A DNA stretch of 31,918 nt. Source: a virus. The translations under genes and the position numbers were made by a program. The stretch covers positions 1-31,918 of IMG/VR virus record IMGVR_UViG_3300031898_000008; one strand, given 5' to 3'. This document shows, in pieces, positions 6,344 to 14,738 of the stretch (within the stretch, counting starts at the first letter, position 1; every line of letters begins with the position of its first letter). The notes beneath the pieces were generated by a model, which saw only the letters and a program-made list of their open reading frames with translations, was not told where the DNA came from and did no database searches.

Positions 6344-8505
6344 AGTCGCATCTGTCCTCCAAGAATCGACTCGATGGTTTTACGATCAAGATGATGCAAG
6401 ATTCGCATTGCGATCTCCGCTAAACGTGTTTTATAATACTCGTAGTCGAGATCGTAGGTTTCGCTGATTCCTAACGGTTTGAATCCCTTTCGCGTTTTCA
6501 CATAGTTAACTTCGTTTCCCCAAAGATGTTCGATTTTAGCGGCGTCAAGTTGTTGAATGAGATTAGCATACATCGTCCGTGCTTTGTAATCGCGTCGTTC
6601 TTTCGATAGCTCAACTGTCATTGCGAATTTTTCAAGCGGATGTCGTTTTAAATCTCCGTATTGCACGATAATTGGTTGAAGCTCGCAATTGTCAAGCAAC
6701 GCGTGAGCGAGATCGGTCGCGAAATCGTCGCAAATTTTTGGGAGATGTCTTCCTTTAAACCCGCTTCCGTGAAAGATCAACTGTTTATCTTTGCGCAGGA
6801 TGTAGTTTTTCTCTTCGTAGAAAATGCTATCATCGTATTGCTCGCTTTCAAGCTTGAAATAACTTGAATCGTAAAATTCAGGGATTAAAGAGCGGATGTA
6901 TTCAATTGCTTCCTGTGTGATGCCAACGCCTTGATAGTAAAGTCCATCTGTGTCCACTTCAATCCAATCGACTTCCCTCGTGAATTTCTCGATAATTTGT
7001 TTAACGCAAAATCTTCCAAGCGCGGTTACGAGCGCGGCGATCGGAGCGCATCCTGCACGCGCGTAACGCATTCCGTGAAATCCGTAAATTGAATTCATCA
7101 AAATTTTAATCGCCCATTGGCGCGACGTCACAAGTTCATCTTGCGCTTGATACTTCAACTCTTCGCGCATTCGCATAAACTCGCGTATTTTCAAGCGTGT
7201 AATACTGTCGTGCGTAAGATCGATTGAACATTTTATCTGTCCAATCTTATTGTCGTCGATTTCGATAACTCCGCGTTCAGAGAAATCAATTTTATTTGTA
7301 TAAGGTGTGATCAAAAGCAAGCGCACGGTTTCAGGAGAGAGATTAAACGCGGCACAGATTGAGGGATACAACGATTTATAGTCAATCTTTTTGATTCCCG
7401 CGAACAATCCTTTTTGAAAAAGTTTCGTATAAGCTCCCTGATACGACCTTTTCTCCTCTTTGAAAAATTGGGGATAACGAGTTTGGTTGTCGTGGTCACA
7501 TACGATGTTAAGCTTTGCAAGTTCGCGCATATAGAGCAAGGTCGGAATGTGGGAAGGTGCGCGATCAACAACCAAGTTTAACGGAAGCTTAAGCATCTCT
7601 GCAAGTGCGAACAAGTTTTTGAGATAGTGTTCCGCAAGCAGGTAAGTTAAGCGCGCATCGTTTAAGCAGTATTCACGTAATTGCTCACCTGAAAGTTTTG
7701 AAATATAGTTGCGGTCAACTTCGATAATCTTCTCTTTCGGAAGCAAAGTTTTAGCAACGGTTTTCAATTGCTTATTTTTGATTCCAAGTAACGATTGATC
7801 TTCGTCAACTTCGCGGTAAACGTCGAAATGGATTCGCCCGCTTAAGTCAACGTATGTGCTTTTCCGCTTGCGTTTCATCGCTTTAAATCTCTTTTGGGAA
7901 ATGAGTGGTGGAGAAGAATCACGACCTAGCGCGGGATTAATGCGTAAAAGTTCGCACCGTCTCACAAAGTATGGAATATCAAAGCTTCCCGACGCGTAAC
8001 CCGCGAGAACGCAAGGGTTAACTTGTTTCAACACACGCAAGAAACTTAGAATAATCTCTCTCTCCTCTCCTACCCAGCATTCCTGCAAATCTTTTGAGTA
8101 AAACGAAATTGCACCAATCGGATCGAATTCGACGCGCGCAAACTGCCCTTTCGTCAAGATTTCAAGATCAAAGCTCGCATAAGTCGGAAGTTTACTTTCT
8201 TCACTCAATCCTTGATCGATCACGACACGTTGCACGAAAGGAATATCATCCTCTAAACTTCCGCTCCAGCGTGAATCTTCCAACCAATCGGTTCGTGCAA
8301 ACTCACAACGATACAATTTTGTAAGCTCGAAAGTTGAAAGCACTCGTTTCTCAACTTGCACACATCTAACCGCACGCATCGAACGCTCAGGAGCGTAAAA
8401 GTAAGGGTTAAACGGAGGTTGCACCCTACGCGCTTTCCCTCCTACGCTTACAAGTTCTAGCAAGCATTGATTTCCCGTATTGATTGTTCTTGCTTTAAGT
8501 AGCAT
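6334..8505 (-). CDS. polB: Family B DNA polymerase with 3'-5' exonuclease
   Basis: Replicative DNA polymerase of about 723 residues. Exo I is YASFDLEI (D113/E115), Exo II is YASGSFDIPYF (D176) and Exo III is YCLND (279-283). Polymerase motif A is KIDYKSLYPSI (D375), motif B is KILMNSIYG (K467-Y474) and motif C is EVDTDG (D518/D520), with a KNYIL element later. All catalytic residues are present, so proofreading and synthesis should both work. ATG 8505 is preferred over ATG 8529 because GGTGGAAA lies just before it and the upstream start has no ribosome site. It overlaps the primase gene by about 11 bases, a shared replication operon. Confidence 0.96.
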   Translation of the reverse strand: MLLKARTINTGNQCLLELVSVGGKARRVQPPFNPYFYAPERSMRAVRCVQVEKRVLSTFELTKLYRCEFARTDWLEDSRWSGSLEDDIPFVQRVVIDQGLSEESKLPTYASFDLEILTKGQFARVEFDPIGAISFYSKDLQECWVGEEREIILSFLRVLKQVNPCVLAGYASGSFDIPYFVRRCELLRINPALGRDSSPPLISQKRFKAMKRKRKSTYVDLSGRIHFDVYREVDEDQSLLGIKNKQLKTVAKTLLPKEKIIEVDRNYISKLSGEQLREYCLNDARLTYLLAEHYLKNLFALAEMLKLPLNLVVDRAPSHIPTLLYMRELAKLNIVCDHDNQTRYPQFFKEEKRSYQGAYTKLFQKGLFAGIKKIDYKSLYPSICAAFNLSPETVRLLLITPYTNKIDFSERGVIEIDDNKIGQIKCSIDLTHDSITRLKIREFMRMREELKYQAQDELVTSRQWAIKILMNSIYGFHGMRYARAGCAPIAALVTALGRFCVKQIIEKFTREVDWIEVDTDGLYYQGVGITQEAIEYIRSLIPEFYDSSYFKLESEQYDDSIFYEEKNYILRKDKQLIFHGSGFKGRHLPKICDDFATDLAHALLDNCELQPIIVQYGDLKRHPLEKFAMTVELSKERRDYKARTMYANLIQQLDAAKIEHLWGNEVNYVKTRKGFKPLGISETYDLDYEYYKTRLAEIAMRILHHLDRKTIESILGGQMRLWI

Positions 8506-10660
8506 TTTCCACCGACTCGCTAGGAGCATTTTCGAGTTCTTCGATTTTCCGAATTATTCGAACTGGGATATGAGCAACGACTTCTTTCTCAAGCAATGTT
8601 TTAGATGACGGTTCTAAAAATCTAAAAAATCGTTTTTCATGGATAATTCCGATTTTTTCGAACTCAGAAACCCAGTTCTCGGTTTTCCCGAACAAGTCGA
8701 CAAGGTGAATCTTAACTTCTTTCACTTCGGAAAAAACATCCAAATAATAATTTATTGGGCGTCCCCGTCCGTTTACCTTCATCGATCTTTTTATAAGCTT
8801 GCCTTCTTCTACAAACTTGTTTAACCATTTTCTCGCTCCATCTGCGGATAAAAGTGCAGTCTGCGCGAGTGATTCGCTAGTTAATAGTTTTCCTAGACTC
8901 AAAATCTCTTTACACTTTTTGATAATTTCTTTCGATCTTTTTGAAACCCCTGCAAAAGTTCCAATGATAGCTTCATTTCCATTCTCCCATGCATATAAGA
9001 AATCTTGAGGTAAACATACGATGTGAACATTTCCTGCTTTATCCGTATATTGAGGTCTAACCCTAAAGTTCGTCAGCGCGCTCGCTTCAATTGCTTTACA
9101 AAGCTTCTCCGTATCCCTTCTTACGCGTGCATATTGAGGATTAAGTAACTCTTTCAAAAGTGTCGCGTATGGAATAATAAACTTCTTTGGAGCTTCACTC
9201 TCAATAATTTTAACGGCACATCTTACAACACATTTTTGCTCAGATGTATCCACGCGTTGATCGTTAGGAACTTCTCTTTGAACAAGAATATGATTTCTTA
9301 CAGGTTCATTAAGTTCAAATAGAGTTTCCATTTCCCAGATTCGGTTTTCAAATTCGGGCGGAAGTTCGATTTCGGTTGAAGTAGTAATAATATTTCGAAC
9401 GCTTGTTTCATGTTTCGTCGTTTTGAAAACTCCAGTTTCGGGATCTCTTGCAACAACGAGAACAGTTAACTTTCCCTCGGAAATCGTAAGTTTTAGATCA
9501 TATTCGGCGGTTGATTCTTCCTCTGCTTTACTCTTCATCGCACGCCGTTCCGCGAGATATAAGGTTTGGATTGATTCTGGAAGATAGCGAATCGACTTGT
9601 CGGTTAGTCCCGTTACTTTCGTCCAAGATTCTAATGGAAAACATTTTAACACCGCTTCAACAAGCGCATTTTTTCCTGTTGCAGATTCTCCTGACATTTC
9701 TAAACTTTCCGCGATCAAATTGAGCAAGAACAAAAACTTTCGTTTCTCTTCTTCTCCGATAATTTCTGCGCTTGCATCTGTAACGAATTCAAGTAACGCT
9801 CCGTCTTTCTCTAGCAGTTTGTTTGCTTTCTTGACGACTTCGGGTGAGAACTCTTCGAATTCGCTTTCAGTAAACTTGTAGCTGTAGGGTTCTTTAGGTT
9901 TAAACGCTGATTCAACTATTGTTTTTAACTCGCATTCTTCTAGTGGAGGTTTATTGCTCTTATTCCACTTACGTAATTTTTCAAAGGTTTCTTCCTTGCT
10001 TAACTCTTGCTTGCGATACCATGTCGCTAATCTGATTCCCGCTTCGTTTCTTCCACCTGTTTCAACCCCTTGCAAAATCTGTTTAATGTTTACTTCTTCA
10101 AGCGAAATGGGAATGTCGAAGTGTTGTTTCAATTTAGCGAGAAATTCAAATTTGAAATCTCCTTCCCAACGCTTAATCGGAATTCCGAAAGTAGAAAGCA
10201 GAGTGTAAAACTTTCCGCTTGGATGTTTTGACGGAGGAGCGATAACATATCCTCCTTCACCTTTAACGTCAACTCCTAACTCCGTCAACTTGAAAGATGA
10301 AACGGGAATATCGGTCTTGAAATAAACGTGAACTCCACGAGCAGTTTTAACAACTATTGTATCCTTGCAAACTCCGCTTCCGAGTACTTTCTCAAAAATT
10401 GATTCCTTATCAAAGTCGATCACCGCAAGATTGTCACTGATTGCTCCACAAATAATTCCGACGTTTAATCCCGCTTCAATAAGTTTTAACTCTTCTTCGG
10501 ATGATTTCTCGCGTTGAAATTTCTCCCATGCGACAAAAGGTGCTTTGGTTTCCACGATTACAGGAATGAGATTCAACCCTTGTGCAAGATAATAATTAAT
10601 GTAATCTCGAATCGAAATTCCCGTTCTCTCTTTTCGATCTTGCAGTTTTCTAAGATTCAT
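8495..10660 (-). CDS. Primase-polymerase fused to a P-loop helicase
   Basis: A 721-residue replication initiator. The N-terminal AEP-type Prim-Pol domain shows the metal-binding VIDFDKE (D82/D84), ARGVHVYF (H111) and LGVDVKGEGGYVIAPPS (D131). A helical PriCT-like linker with TGGRNEAGIRLATWYRK (about 201-217) follows. The ATPase has Walker A SGESATGKN (323-331) and a Walker B-like LYLAER (about 367-372). The C-terminus looks like a winged helix (ALLSADGARKWLNKFVEEGK). It would lay primers and unwind DNA for the adjacent PolB. The FolE stop overlaps its ATG start (ATGA at 10657-10660). Confidence 0.92.
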   Translation of the reverse strand: MNLRKLQDRKERTGISIRDYINYYLAQGLNLIPVIVETKAPFVAWEKFQREKSSEEELKLIEAGLNVGIICGAISDNLAVIDFDKESIFEKVLGSGVCKDTIVVKTARGVHVYFKTDIPVSSFKLTELGVDVKGEGGYVIAPPSKHPSGKFYTLLSTFGIPIKRWEGDFKFEFLAKLKQHFDIPISLEEVNIKQILQGVETGGRNEAGIRLATWYRKQELSKEETFEKLRKWNKSNKPPLEECELKTIVESAFKPKEPYSYKFTESEFEEFSPEVVKKANKLLEKDGALLEFVTDASAEIIGEEEKRKFLFLLNLIAESLEMSGESATGKNALVEAVLKCFPLESWTKVTGLTDKSIRYLPESIQTLYLAERRAMKSKAEEESTAEYDLKLTISEGKLTVLVVARDPETGVFKTTKHETSVRNIITTSTEIELPPEFENRIWEMETLFELNEPVRNHILVQREVPNDQRVDTSEQKCVVRCAVKIIESEAPKKFIIPYATLLKELLNPQYARVRRDTEKLCKAIEASALTNFRVRPQYTDKAGNVHIVCLPQDFLYAWENGNEAIIGTFAGVSKRSKEIIKKCKEILSLGKLLTSESLAQTALLSADGARKWLNKFVEEGKLIKRSMKVNGRGRPINYYLDVFSEVKEVKIHLVDLFGKTENWVSEFEKIGIIHEKRFFRFLEPSSKTLLEKEVVAHIPVRIIRKIEELENAPSESVENAT

Positions 10661-11133
10661 TTTATCCTCGCCTTTAACAGTTGAAGAGTCCGCAACATTG
10701 CGCTTTCATTCTTAAACCCGCGCGTTGTAAGTGTGATCGTTTTAGCGCGCTTCTTAACACCACGCGCAAATACGCAGAAGTGCAACGCTTCCACGCGCAC
10801 GATCAAGCGTTTAGGGTTAAGCATTCGCCAAATCGCGTCGCAGATTTGTTCCGTCATACGTTCTTGGAGTTGGAGTCGATGCGCGTAGTAATCCACGATG
10901 CGCGCAAGCTTTGAGAGTCCCGCAAGCTTTTCATTGGGAATATAAACGATACTCACAATTCCGAAAAACGGAAGGAAATGATGCTCACATAAACTAACGA
11001 ATTCAATTGATTTCTCGATGACGGGAGTTGAACGAGTAGAAGCAAAAGTTTTGTTTAATATTTCATGTTCTTGTATTTCATATCCTGATAGAAGTTCCCG
11101 CATTGCTTCCTGAAACCGTCGCGTAACGATCAT
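10657..11133 (-). CDS. folE: GTP cyclohydrolase I (first step to preQ0)
   Basis: A 158-residue enzyme that opens GTP to dihydroneopterin triphosphate, the entry point of both folate and 7-deazaguanine synthesis. The zinc site is intact: SLCEHHFLPFFG (C49, H52) and HFCVFARGV (C120). The core LSKLARIVDYYAHRLQLQERM (split here as LSKLARIV and RLQLQERM) is nearly canonical. Compared with the E. coli enzyme (about 220 residues), the N-terminal extension is missing, as in compact viral versions. It lies with QueE in the replication operon, which argues for deazaguanine rather than folate use. The QueD and QueC steps are not encoded in this window. Confidence 0.95.
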   Translation of the reverse strand: MIVTRRFQEAMRELLSGYEIQEHEILNKTFASTRSTPVIEKSIEFVSLCEHHFLPFFGIVSIVYIPNEKLAGLSKLARIVDYYAHRLQLQERMTEQICDAIWRMLNPKRLIVRVEALHFCVFARGVKKRAKTITLTTRGFKNESAMLRTLQLLKARIK

Positions 11134-11137
11134 ATTT

Positions 11138-11371
11138 TTACTTCCCAGTATAATCTTCCGCGCTGATCATTACGTCGTCAAAAAGAAGATTGAGTTTTTC
11201 AAGAATGTAATGTAAATCAATGTATGAATTGGAAAGTTCTTCAATCAGTGCGATAACACAGTGACATTTCCCAGAATTTTTAATGTCTTCCATCCGTCGC
11301 GCTAAGAGATGAATTCGCTTAAGTAGTTCTAACTGTTCACGCGTGAAACCTATCTCTTCTTGAGCGGGCAA
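11138..11371 (-). CDS. Hypothetical protein between folE and queE
   Basis: A 77-residue helical protein starting at TTG 11371, with GAGGAG at the end of queE as its ribosome site. It has a KCHC pair (about residues 35-38) in the helical region but no HxH or Cys pattern of QueD, so it is not a recognisable 6-pyruvoyl-tetrahydropterin synthase homologue. Its place between two preQ0 genes suggests a related role, but the sequence does not show one. Confidence 0.6.
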   Translation of the reverse strand: MPAQEEIGFTREQLELLKRIHLLARRMEDIKNSGKCHCVIALIEELSNSYIDLHYILEKLNLLFDDVMISAEDYTGK

Positions 11372-11375
11372 TTGC

Positions 11376-12062
11376 TTAAACTCCTCGCTTTAAACCCCAA
11401 AGCAGTTTGTGAACTTGTGGAAGAACGCGCACGTTGGTGAAAGTGAGTCCGATTCTTGCCGCCTGTTCAAGTAACGGGAGAACGTCAAGCGTTGTGAATC
11501 CTTCAGGTTGCAAAATGAGAGGTTGAAACCACGGCATCAACATACGGATAGACATTGCATACTCCAAATCTTGCTCATTCGCGATTACAACCTTAATCTC
11601 CTTCGCGTAGGGAATTAGATCGTGATTTGACCTCATTCCACTTGAAGGGGGTTTCATATCCATACTCACAACATCGCAGAGTTCGAACGCGTCAACGTTC
11701 TTGATAGTTCCGTTAGTTTGAAGTTGAATCCAAAAGGTTTCTTTCTTCAACGCGCGAATTAAATCAGTGATCTCGCTTTGAATGAGAGGTTCTCCGCCTG
11801 TAATACAAATCGCACGGCATACGTGAGCATAAGCGCATTTTCTAATTTCGGCGAGAACTTCCACAAGCGACATCTCCTTTCCTTCATCGAACGCATATTT
11901 TGTATCACACCAAGAGCATCTCAAGTTGCATCCTGTCGTCCTCACGAAAACCTGCGGCATTCCGACGTTCAATCCCTCTCCTTGAATCGAAAAGAAAATC
12001 TCACAAATTTTCCTCGCTTGAACAACTCCTCTAACGGGTGATATGTGCGAGCAAAAACGCAT
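11376..12062 (-). CDS. queE: 7-carboxy-7-deazaguanine synthase (radical SAM)
   Basis: Radical SAM enzyme that contracts carboxy-tetrahydropterin to 7-carboxy-7-deazaguanine, the third step to preQ0. It shows the family start CEIFFSIQGEG, the cluster motif CNLRCSWCD (C45, C49, C52) and the SAM-binding TGGEP (88-92). The 228-residue length is normal. The start is unclear: ATG 12062 has no good ribosome site and lies 94 bases inside the nuclease gene, while the usual family N-terminus would begin near residue 17, where only an ATT codon is available. It pairs with folE in the same operon. Confidence 0.93.
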   Translation of the reverse strand: MRFCSHISPVRGVVQARKICEIFFSIQGEGLNVGMPQVFVRTTGCNLRCSWCDTKYAFDEGKEMSLVEVLAEIRKCAYAHVCRAICITGGEPLIQSEITDLIRALKKETFWIQLQTNGTIKNVDAFELCDVVSMDMKPPSSGMRSNHDLIPYAKEIKVVIANEQDLEYAMSIRMLMPWFQPLILQPEGFTTLDVLPLLEQAARIGLTFTNVRVLPQVHKLLWGLKRGV

Positions 12063-12553
12063 TCATGCTTGATGAACGTTTCATTAAGTCGCGCGTATTG
12101 GAATTTACATTCGCGATCAGAGAAAACGTAAACAACATTTTTGATTTGTTCGAATGCTTTCCGTCGTTGAATTAAACTCTTCCCGCCCCACGGAGGAGGA
12201 TTACCTTTCACTTCAAGAATGAGAACTCCCTTATTGAAAACAATCAAATCCCCCACTGATTCCGTGCGATCTAAGCGCAAGAAATCGACGTTATGAGACT
12301 CCAAAAATTCCATAAGCTTCCAAATTACAAGTTCGTGTGAGAAATCCCAATCCATGCGCTTTTTGAAATCCTCGTAAAATAGGATAGCGTCGTTGATTCC
12401 CCGATTTCTCACCGCATTCAAAACATGATCTATAACCGCGTCGCGAATGCGCCAAAGTAAGCTTCCGCTTGCGCTTTCAATCGTTTCCCGAACCATCATC
12501 GTACGAGATTCAAGAGGTTTTATTCGTTCACGACTAACCCGCATCTTGGACAT
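11969..12553 (-). CDS. PD-(D/E)XK restriction-like nuclease
   Basis: A protein of about 194 residues from ATG 12553, chosen because GGAG-AAGGT stands directly before it; a longer frame up to 12616 overlaps the zinc-ribbon gene. The segment SVGDLIVFNKGVLILEVKG carries the D...ExK nuclease core (D then E-V-K), after a helical N-terminal region. The C-terminal 30 residues overlap queE in another frame. A role in replication or recombination, or against competing DNA, is possible. It is not assigned to a named family. Confidence 0.65.
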   Translation of the reverse strand: MSKMRVSRERIKPLESRTMMVRETIESASGSLLWRIRDAVIDHVLNAVRNRGINDAILFYEDFKKRMDWDFSHELVIWKLMEFLESHNVDFLRLDRTESVGDLIVFNKGVLILEVKGNPPPWGGKSLIQRRKAFEQIKNVVYVFSDRECKFQYARLNETFIKHECVFARTYHPLEELFKRGKFVRFSFRFKERD

Positions 12554-12693
12554 ACCTTCTCCGTCGTTCCGTCGTCGAGAGGTGCAAGAATGAGCGTCGC
12601 TCCGCATTCCATACAAGTCGTTTGCTCTTCGTCGCTTTCCCCTGACAAAAAGAACGCTCGCTTCCTCGGACGTCCCCGATTACGAAAACTCAC
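12520..12693 (-). CDS. AT-hook plus TFIIB-like zinc ribbon mini-protein
   Basis: A 57-residue ORF from GTG 12693 behind GAGGTG. The N-terminus is RNRGRPRKR, a textbook AT-hook core (GRP flanked by Arg/Lys) that binds A/T-rich minor grooves. The C-terminus has CMECG and CPRCGLVVNE, and the second half strongly resembles the end of the TFIIB/TFB zinc ribbon. It could act on transcription from A/T-rich viral promoters. Its end overlaps the start of the nuclease gene. The two-part design is seen directly; function is inferred. Confidence 0.75.
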   Translation of the reverse strand: MSFRNRGRPRKRAFFLSGESDEEQTTCMECGATLILAPLDDGTTEKVCPRCGLVVNE

Positions 12694-12738
12694 TCTTACA
12701 CCTCACTTAAAACGGAAAAAATAGTTCATCACACTTAG

Positions 12739-12969
12739 TTAGTAATCGAGAGTGATGTTCCATTCACCCTCCTCGCTCTTTTGAATAATTTTCTCCTTTT
12801 CAAATCGATTGAGAATTTTACATAATTGAGAGGAGTGAATGCGTAAATTGAAAATTAATTCAGAAAAACGAATGTTTGATTTCTTACGCAAAAAATAGAG
12901 GAAAACTTTAAGGTAGTTAGTTCCAGTTATGCAATATGCAAATTTTTCTAAAAGATCAAGTTCGTTCAG
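12739..12969 (-). CDS. Winged-helix DNA-binding protein, CTG start
   Basis: An open frame of 76 residues that has no ATG, GTG or TTG at its beginning. The first start-like codon is CTG at 12969, which overlaps the upstream stop as CTGA, the same coupling geometry used across this genome. The protein reads as a winged helix: NYLKVFLYFLRKKSNIRFSE, then HSSQLCKILNRFEKEKIIQ and a short beta wing EGEWNITLDY. It is likely a transcription regulator. After it come about 45 non-coding bases (12694-12738) before the AT-hook gene. Confidence 0.6.
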   Translation of the reverse strand: MNELDLLEKFAYCITGTNYLKVFLYFLRKKSNIRFSELIFNLRIHSSQLCKILNRFEKEKIIQKSEEGEWNITLDY

Positions 12970-13163
12970 GTTTCGCTACCGCTATACCTCCGCTTATTGC
13001 TAGGAATAGTGGTAATATAAAGTTGAACTCCACTCCGTTTTTCATAAAGTTTCTGTGCGTCAAGTTTCTTAATGAGTTCATTAAGTTGCTCCGCTATCAT
13101 ACTGATATGTTCTTCTTCGCACATGACGACAACCGCATACCATACGGGAGATTTAAAGGTCAT
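12966..13163 (-). CDS. Hypothetical protein, ACT-like
   Basis: A 65-residue protein from ATG 13163 with GGGATAGGAA upstream. Alternating beta and helix (VWYAVVVMCEEEHISMIAEQLNE and VQLYITTIP, each split here) suggests a small ferredoxin-like fold, but no family is recognised. It ends at the CTGA overlap with the winged-helix gene, and marks the shift from tail genes to regulatory and replication genes. Confidence 0.55.
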   Translation of the reverse strand: MTFKSPVWYAVVVMCEEEHISMIAEQLNELIKKLDAQKLYEKRSGVQLYITTIPSNKRRYSGSET

Positions 13164-13165
13164 TT

Positions 13166-13723
13166 CTAGGTTCCTATCCCTAAAACATCCAAGTAATATG
13201 TGCCTGCATTATTACTTCTCCAACGAATAACGCAACCAGTAGTGCTAATTGATTTCACCATCCAACCAATGTAAGCTCCAACATCTTCTTCGGAATCTTT
13301 ACGCAAAACTGGTATAGCGGCTAAGATTGTTGCGAAGGCATTATCCCAAGTAATGGTAGTATTATAATAGGTGTTGTTGTCCGCAACAACTGAAACAGTT
13401 TTAACTTGAAATCTTAAATCATAGATTGGATCTGCTCCAGCGCCTTGAGCCGTAAGCACGCGTCCGATTGTGCCGTCTGGTATTCTCGCCGTCGGAAATC
13501 GTTCACTGGTAATTTTACTAGCGGGAAGATTGGGAACGCTTGTGAGGGCAAGTAGTTTATCTACTGTATCTCCCGCGTTTCTAATCCTCAAATTCTCATC
13601 GATAACTTTAAGTTTTAAATCTCCAATAGGCGTTGGATCTACGTCGGTTAAGCGCATTGTGTTGATGTGTGTATCGTTTAATCTCGCGGCGGTGATTGTA
13701 TCGCCTGTAACCCATACGACCAT
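13166..13723 (-). CDS. Tail fibre or baseplate protein
   Basis: A 185-residue structural protein from ATG 13723 behind GGAGGATG. It opens with WVTGDTITAARLND, a start seen in many tail fibre and appendage proteins. A proline/glycine-rich stalk (FPTARIPDGTIGRVLTAQG) and a beta-rich C-terminal part with many Asn/Thr follow. The position at the distal end of the tail module fits a receptor-binding or baseplate-attached role. The specific receptor cannot be read from the sequence. Confidence 0.65.
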   Translation of the reverse strand: MVVWVTGDTITAARLNDTHINTMRLTDVDPTPIGDLKLKVIDENLRIRNAGDTVDKLLALTSVPNLPASKITSERFPTARIPDGTIGRVLTAQGAGADPIYDLRFQVKTVSVVADNNTYYNTTITWDNAFATILAAIPVLRKDSEEDVGAYIGWMVKSISTTGCVIRWRSNNAGTYYLDVLGIGT

Positions 13724-13731
13724 TTTCTATT

Positions 13732-14172
13732 TCATCCTCCTTTAAAATTTTTGAATCCTTCAAGTGTTTCCATGTAACCGAGAGAAAGCATCAAAAGCGC
13801 ATACTCACAATACAATTTCTGCGCCGTTTCGCTGAGTTGCTCAATTCCTTTTTTGCATAACTCGTTTGGATTTTCAGTTAGAATGTTTAATCCTTCTTGA
13901 AGATAAAGTTGACTTTCAATACCTGTTAATCGCGTTTTGATTTCTTCTTCCGATTGTAGAAGAGCGTTTTGCAATAATGTTTTTCTCCATTGCTGGAACT
14001 TAGTTGCTTTATCGTGTGAGGTATCGATTTCTCCCATTCCTACTAGCAAAACTTTCGGTGACTTAGATTTTTTACCGAATTGTTCTTTCTGCTTCGTTCT
14101 TAAATTCTCAATTCCGATTATTTGACTATCTATATCCGTAATTTTTTCGTTAATCAAATCGTTGTGTTTCAT
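13732..14172 (-). CDS. Helical protein of the tail module
   Basis: A 146-residue, mostly helical and charged protein from ATG 14172, probably forming a coiled coil (DSQIIGIENLRTKQKEQF; EEEIKTRLTGIESQLYLQEG). It lies between two appendage genes and may be a fibre chaperone or stem protein. No family is recognised. Confidence 0.55.
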   Translation of the reverse strand: MKHNDLINEKITDIDSQIIGIENLRTKQKEQFGKKSKSPKVLLVGMGEIDTSHDKATKFQQWRKTLLQNALLQSEEEIKTRLTGIESQLYLQEGLNILTENPNELCKKGIEQLSETAQKLYCEYALLMLSLGYMETLEGFKNFKGG

Positions 14173-14174
14173 GT

Positions 14175-14738
14175 TTATCCCTTCGAAGCGGTTATCTCGA
14201 ATTTAATAATGTAAGTGATTGACGTTGTCTTAGTTTTAGTCGGAGAAATGTTTGAATGATTGAACATCGTTCCTCCTGTCAAATCATTGAATATTCCACA
14301 ATTTCCCCATGTTCCGTTGCAATCGTTAACTCCGAAAAACGTTTCGTTTGTCAATGTTGATCCGACTCGTGAGCTTGAGGTTATAGGAATGCGTGGCGAG
14401 ATGGGAGTTTCGATCACTTCATCAGAATCTTGAACCTCCGTTGTGCCGCTTCCAACCGCGCAGTGACTAATCTGATTAACTCCGCTCGCACCATAAAGTC
14501 TATCAAGTGCAAGTCGAAGACCAACCGTAACAACCAAGTTATGATTTTGATAAACATCAATCGGAGTTTGCCGCCTGTAATATTCTAAGCAAAGTTTACG
14601 AGCAAGTTTGAATCGCTTAAACAAGCGGTAAAAGAGTTCAACCCAGCGGTTAGGTTGATAACCTAGCAAAGTCAACTTGCCCGTAAGCTTAAACTCTTCT
14701 TTCTTTTCTATCTCCACTTTTGTTTCACCTATGCACAA
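14175..14738 (-). CDS. Tail appendage/fibre protein
   Basis: A 187-residue protein starting at TTG 14738, overlapping the hub gene. The stretch NLVVTVGLRLALDRLYG followed by ISHCAVGSGTTEVQDSD is a pattern common to phage tail fibre and collar proteins (NLVTxxG...ISHxAVGTGT). A glycine/asparagine-rich beta region and a final SITYIIKFEITASKG strand follow. It would be part of the baseplate or side fibres. Confidence 0.65.
   Translation of the reverse strand: MCIGETKVEIEKKEEFKLTGKLTLLGYQPNRWVELFYRLFKRFKLARKLCLEYYRRQTPIDVYQNHNLVVTVGLRLALDRLYGASGVNQISHCAVGSGTTEVQDSDEVIETPISPRIPITSSSRVGSTLTNETFFGVNDCNGTWGNCGIFNDLTGGTMFNHSNISPTKTKTTSITYIIKFEITASKG

Noticed and set aside
11138-11371. Possible QueD between folE and queE
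   Set aside because: The 77-residue protein lacks the His triad and Cys of 6-pyruvoyl-tetrahydropterin synthase homologues and is too short.
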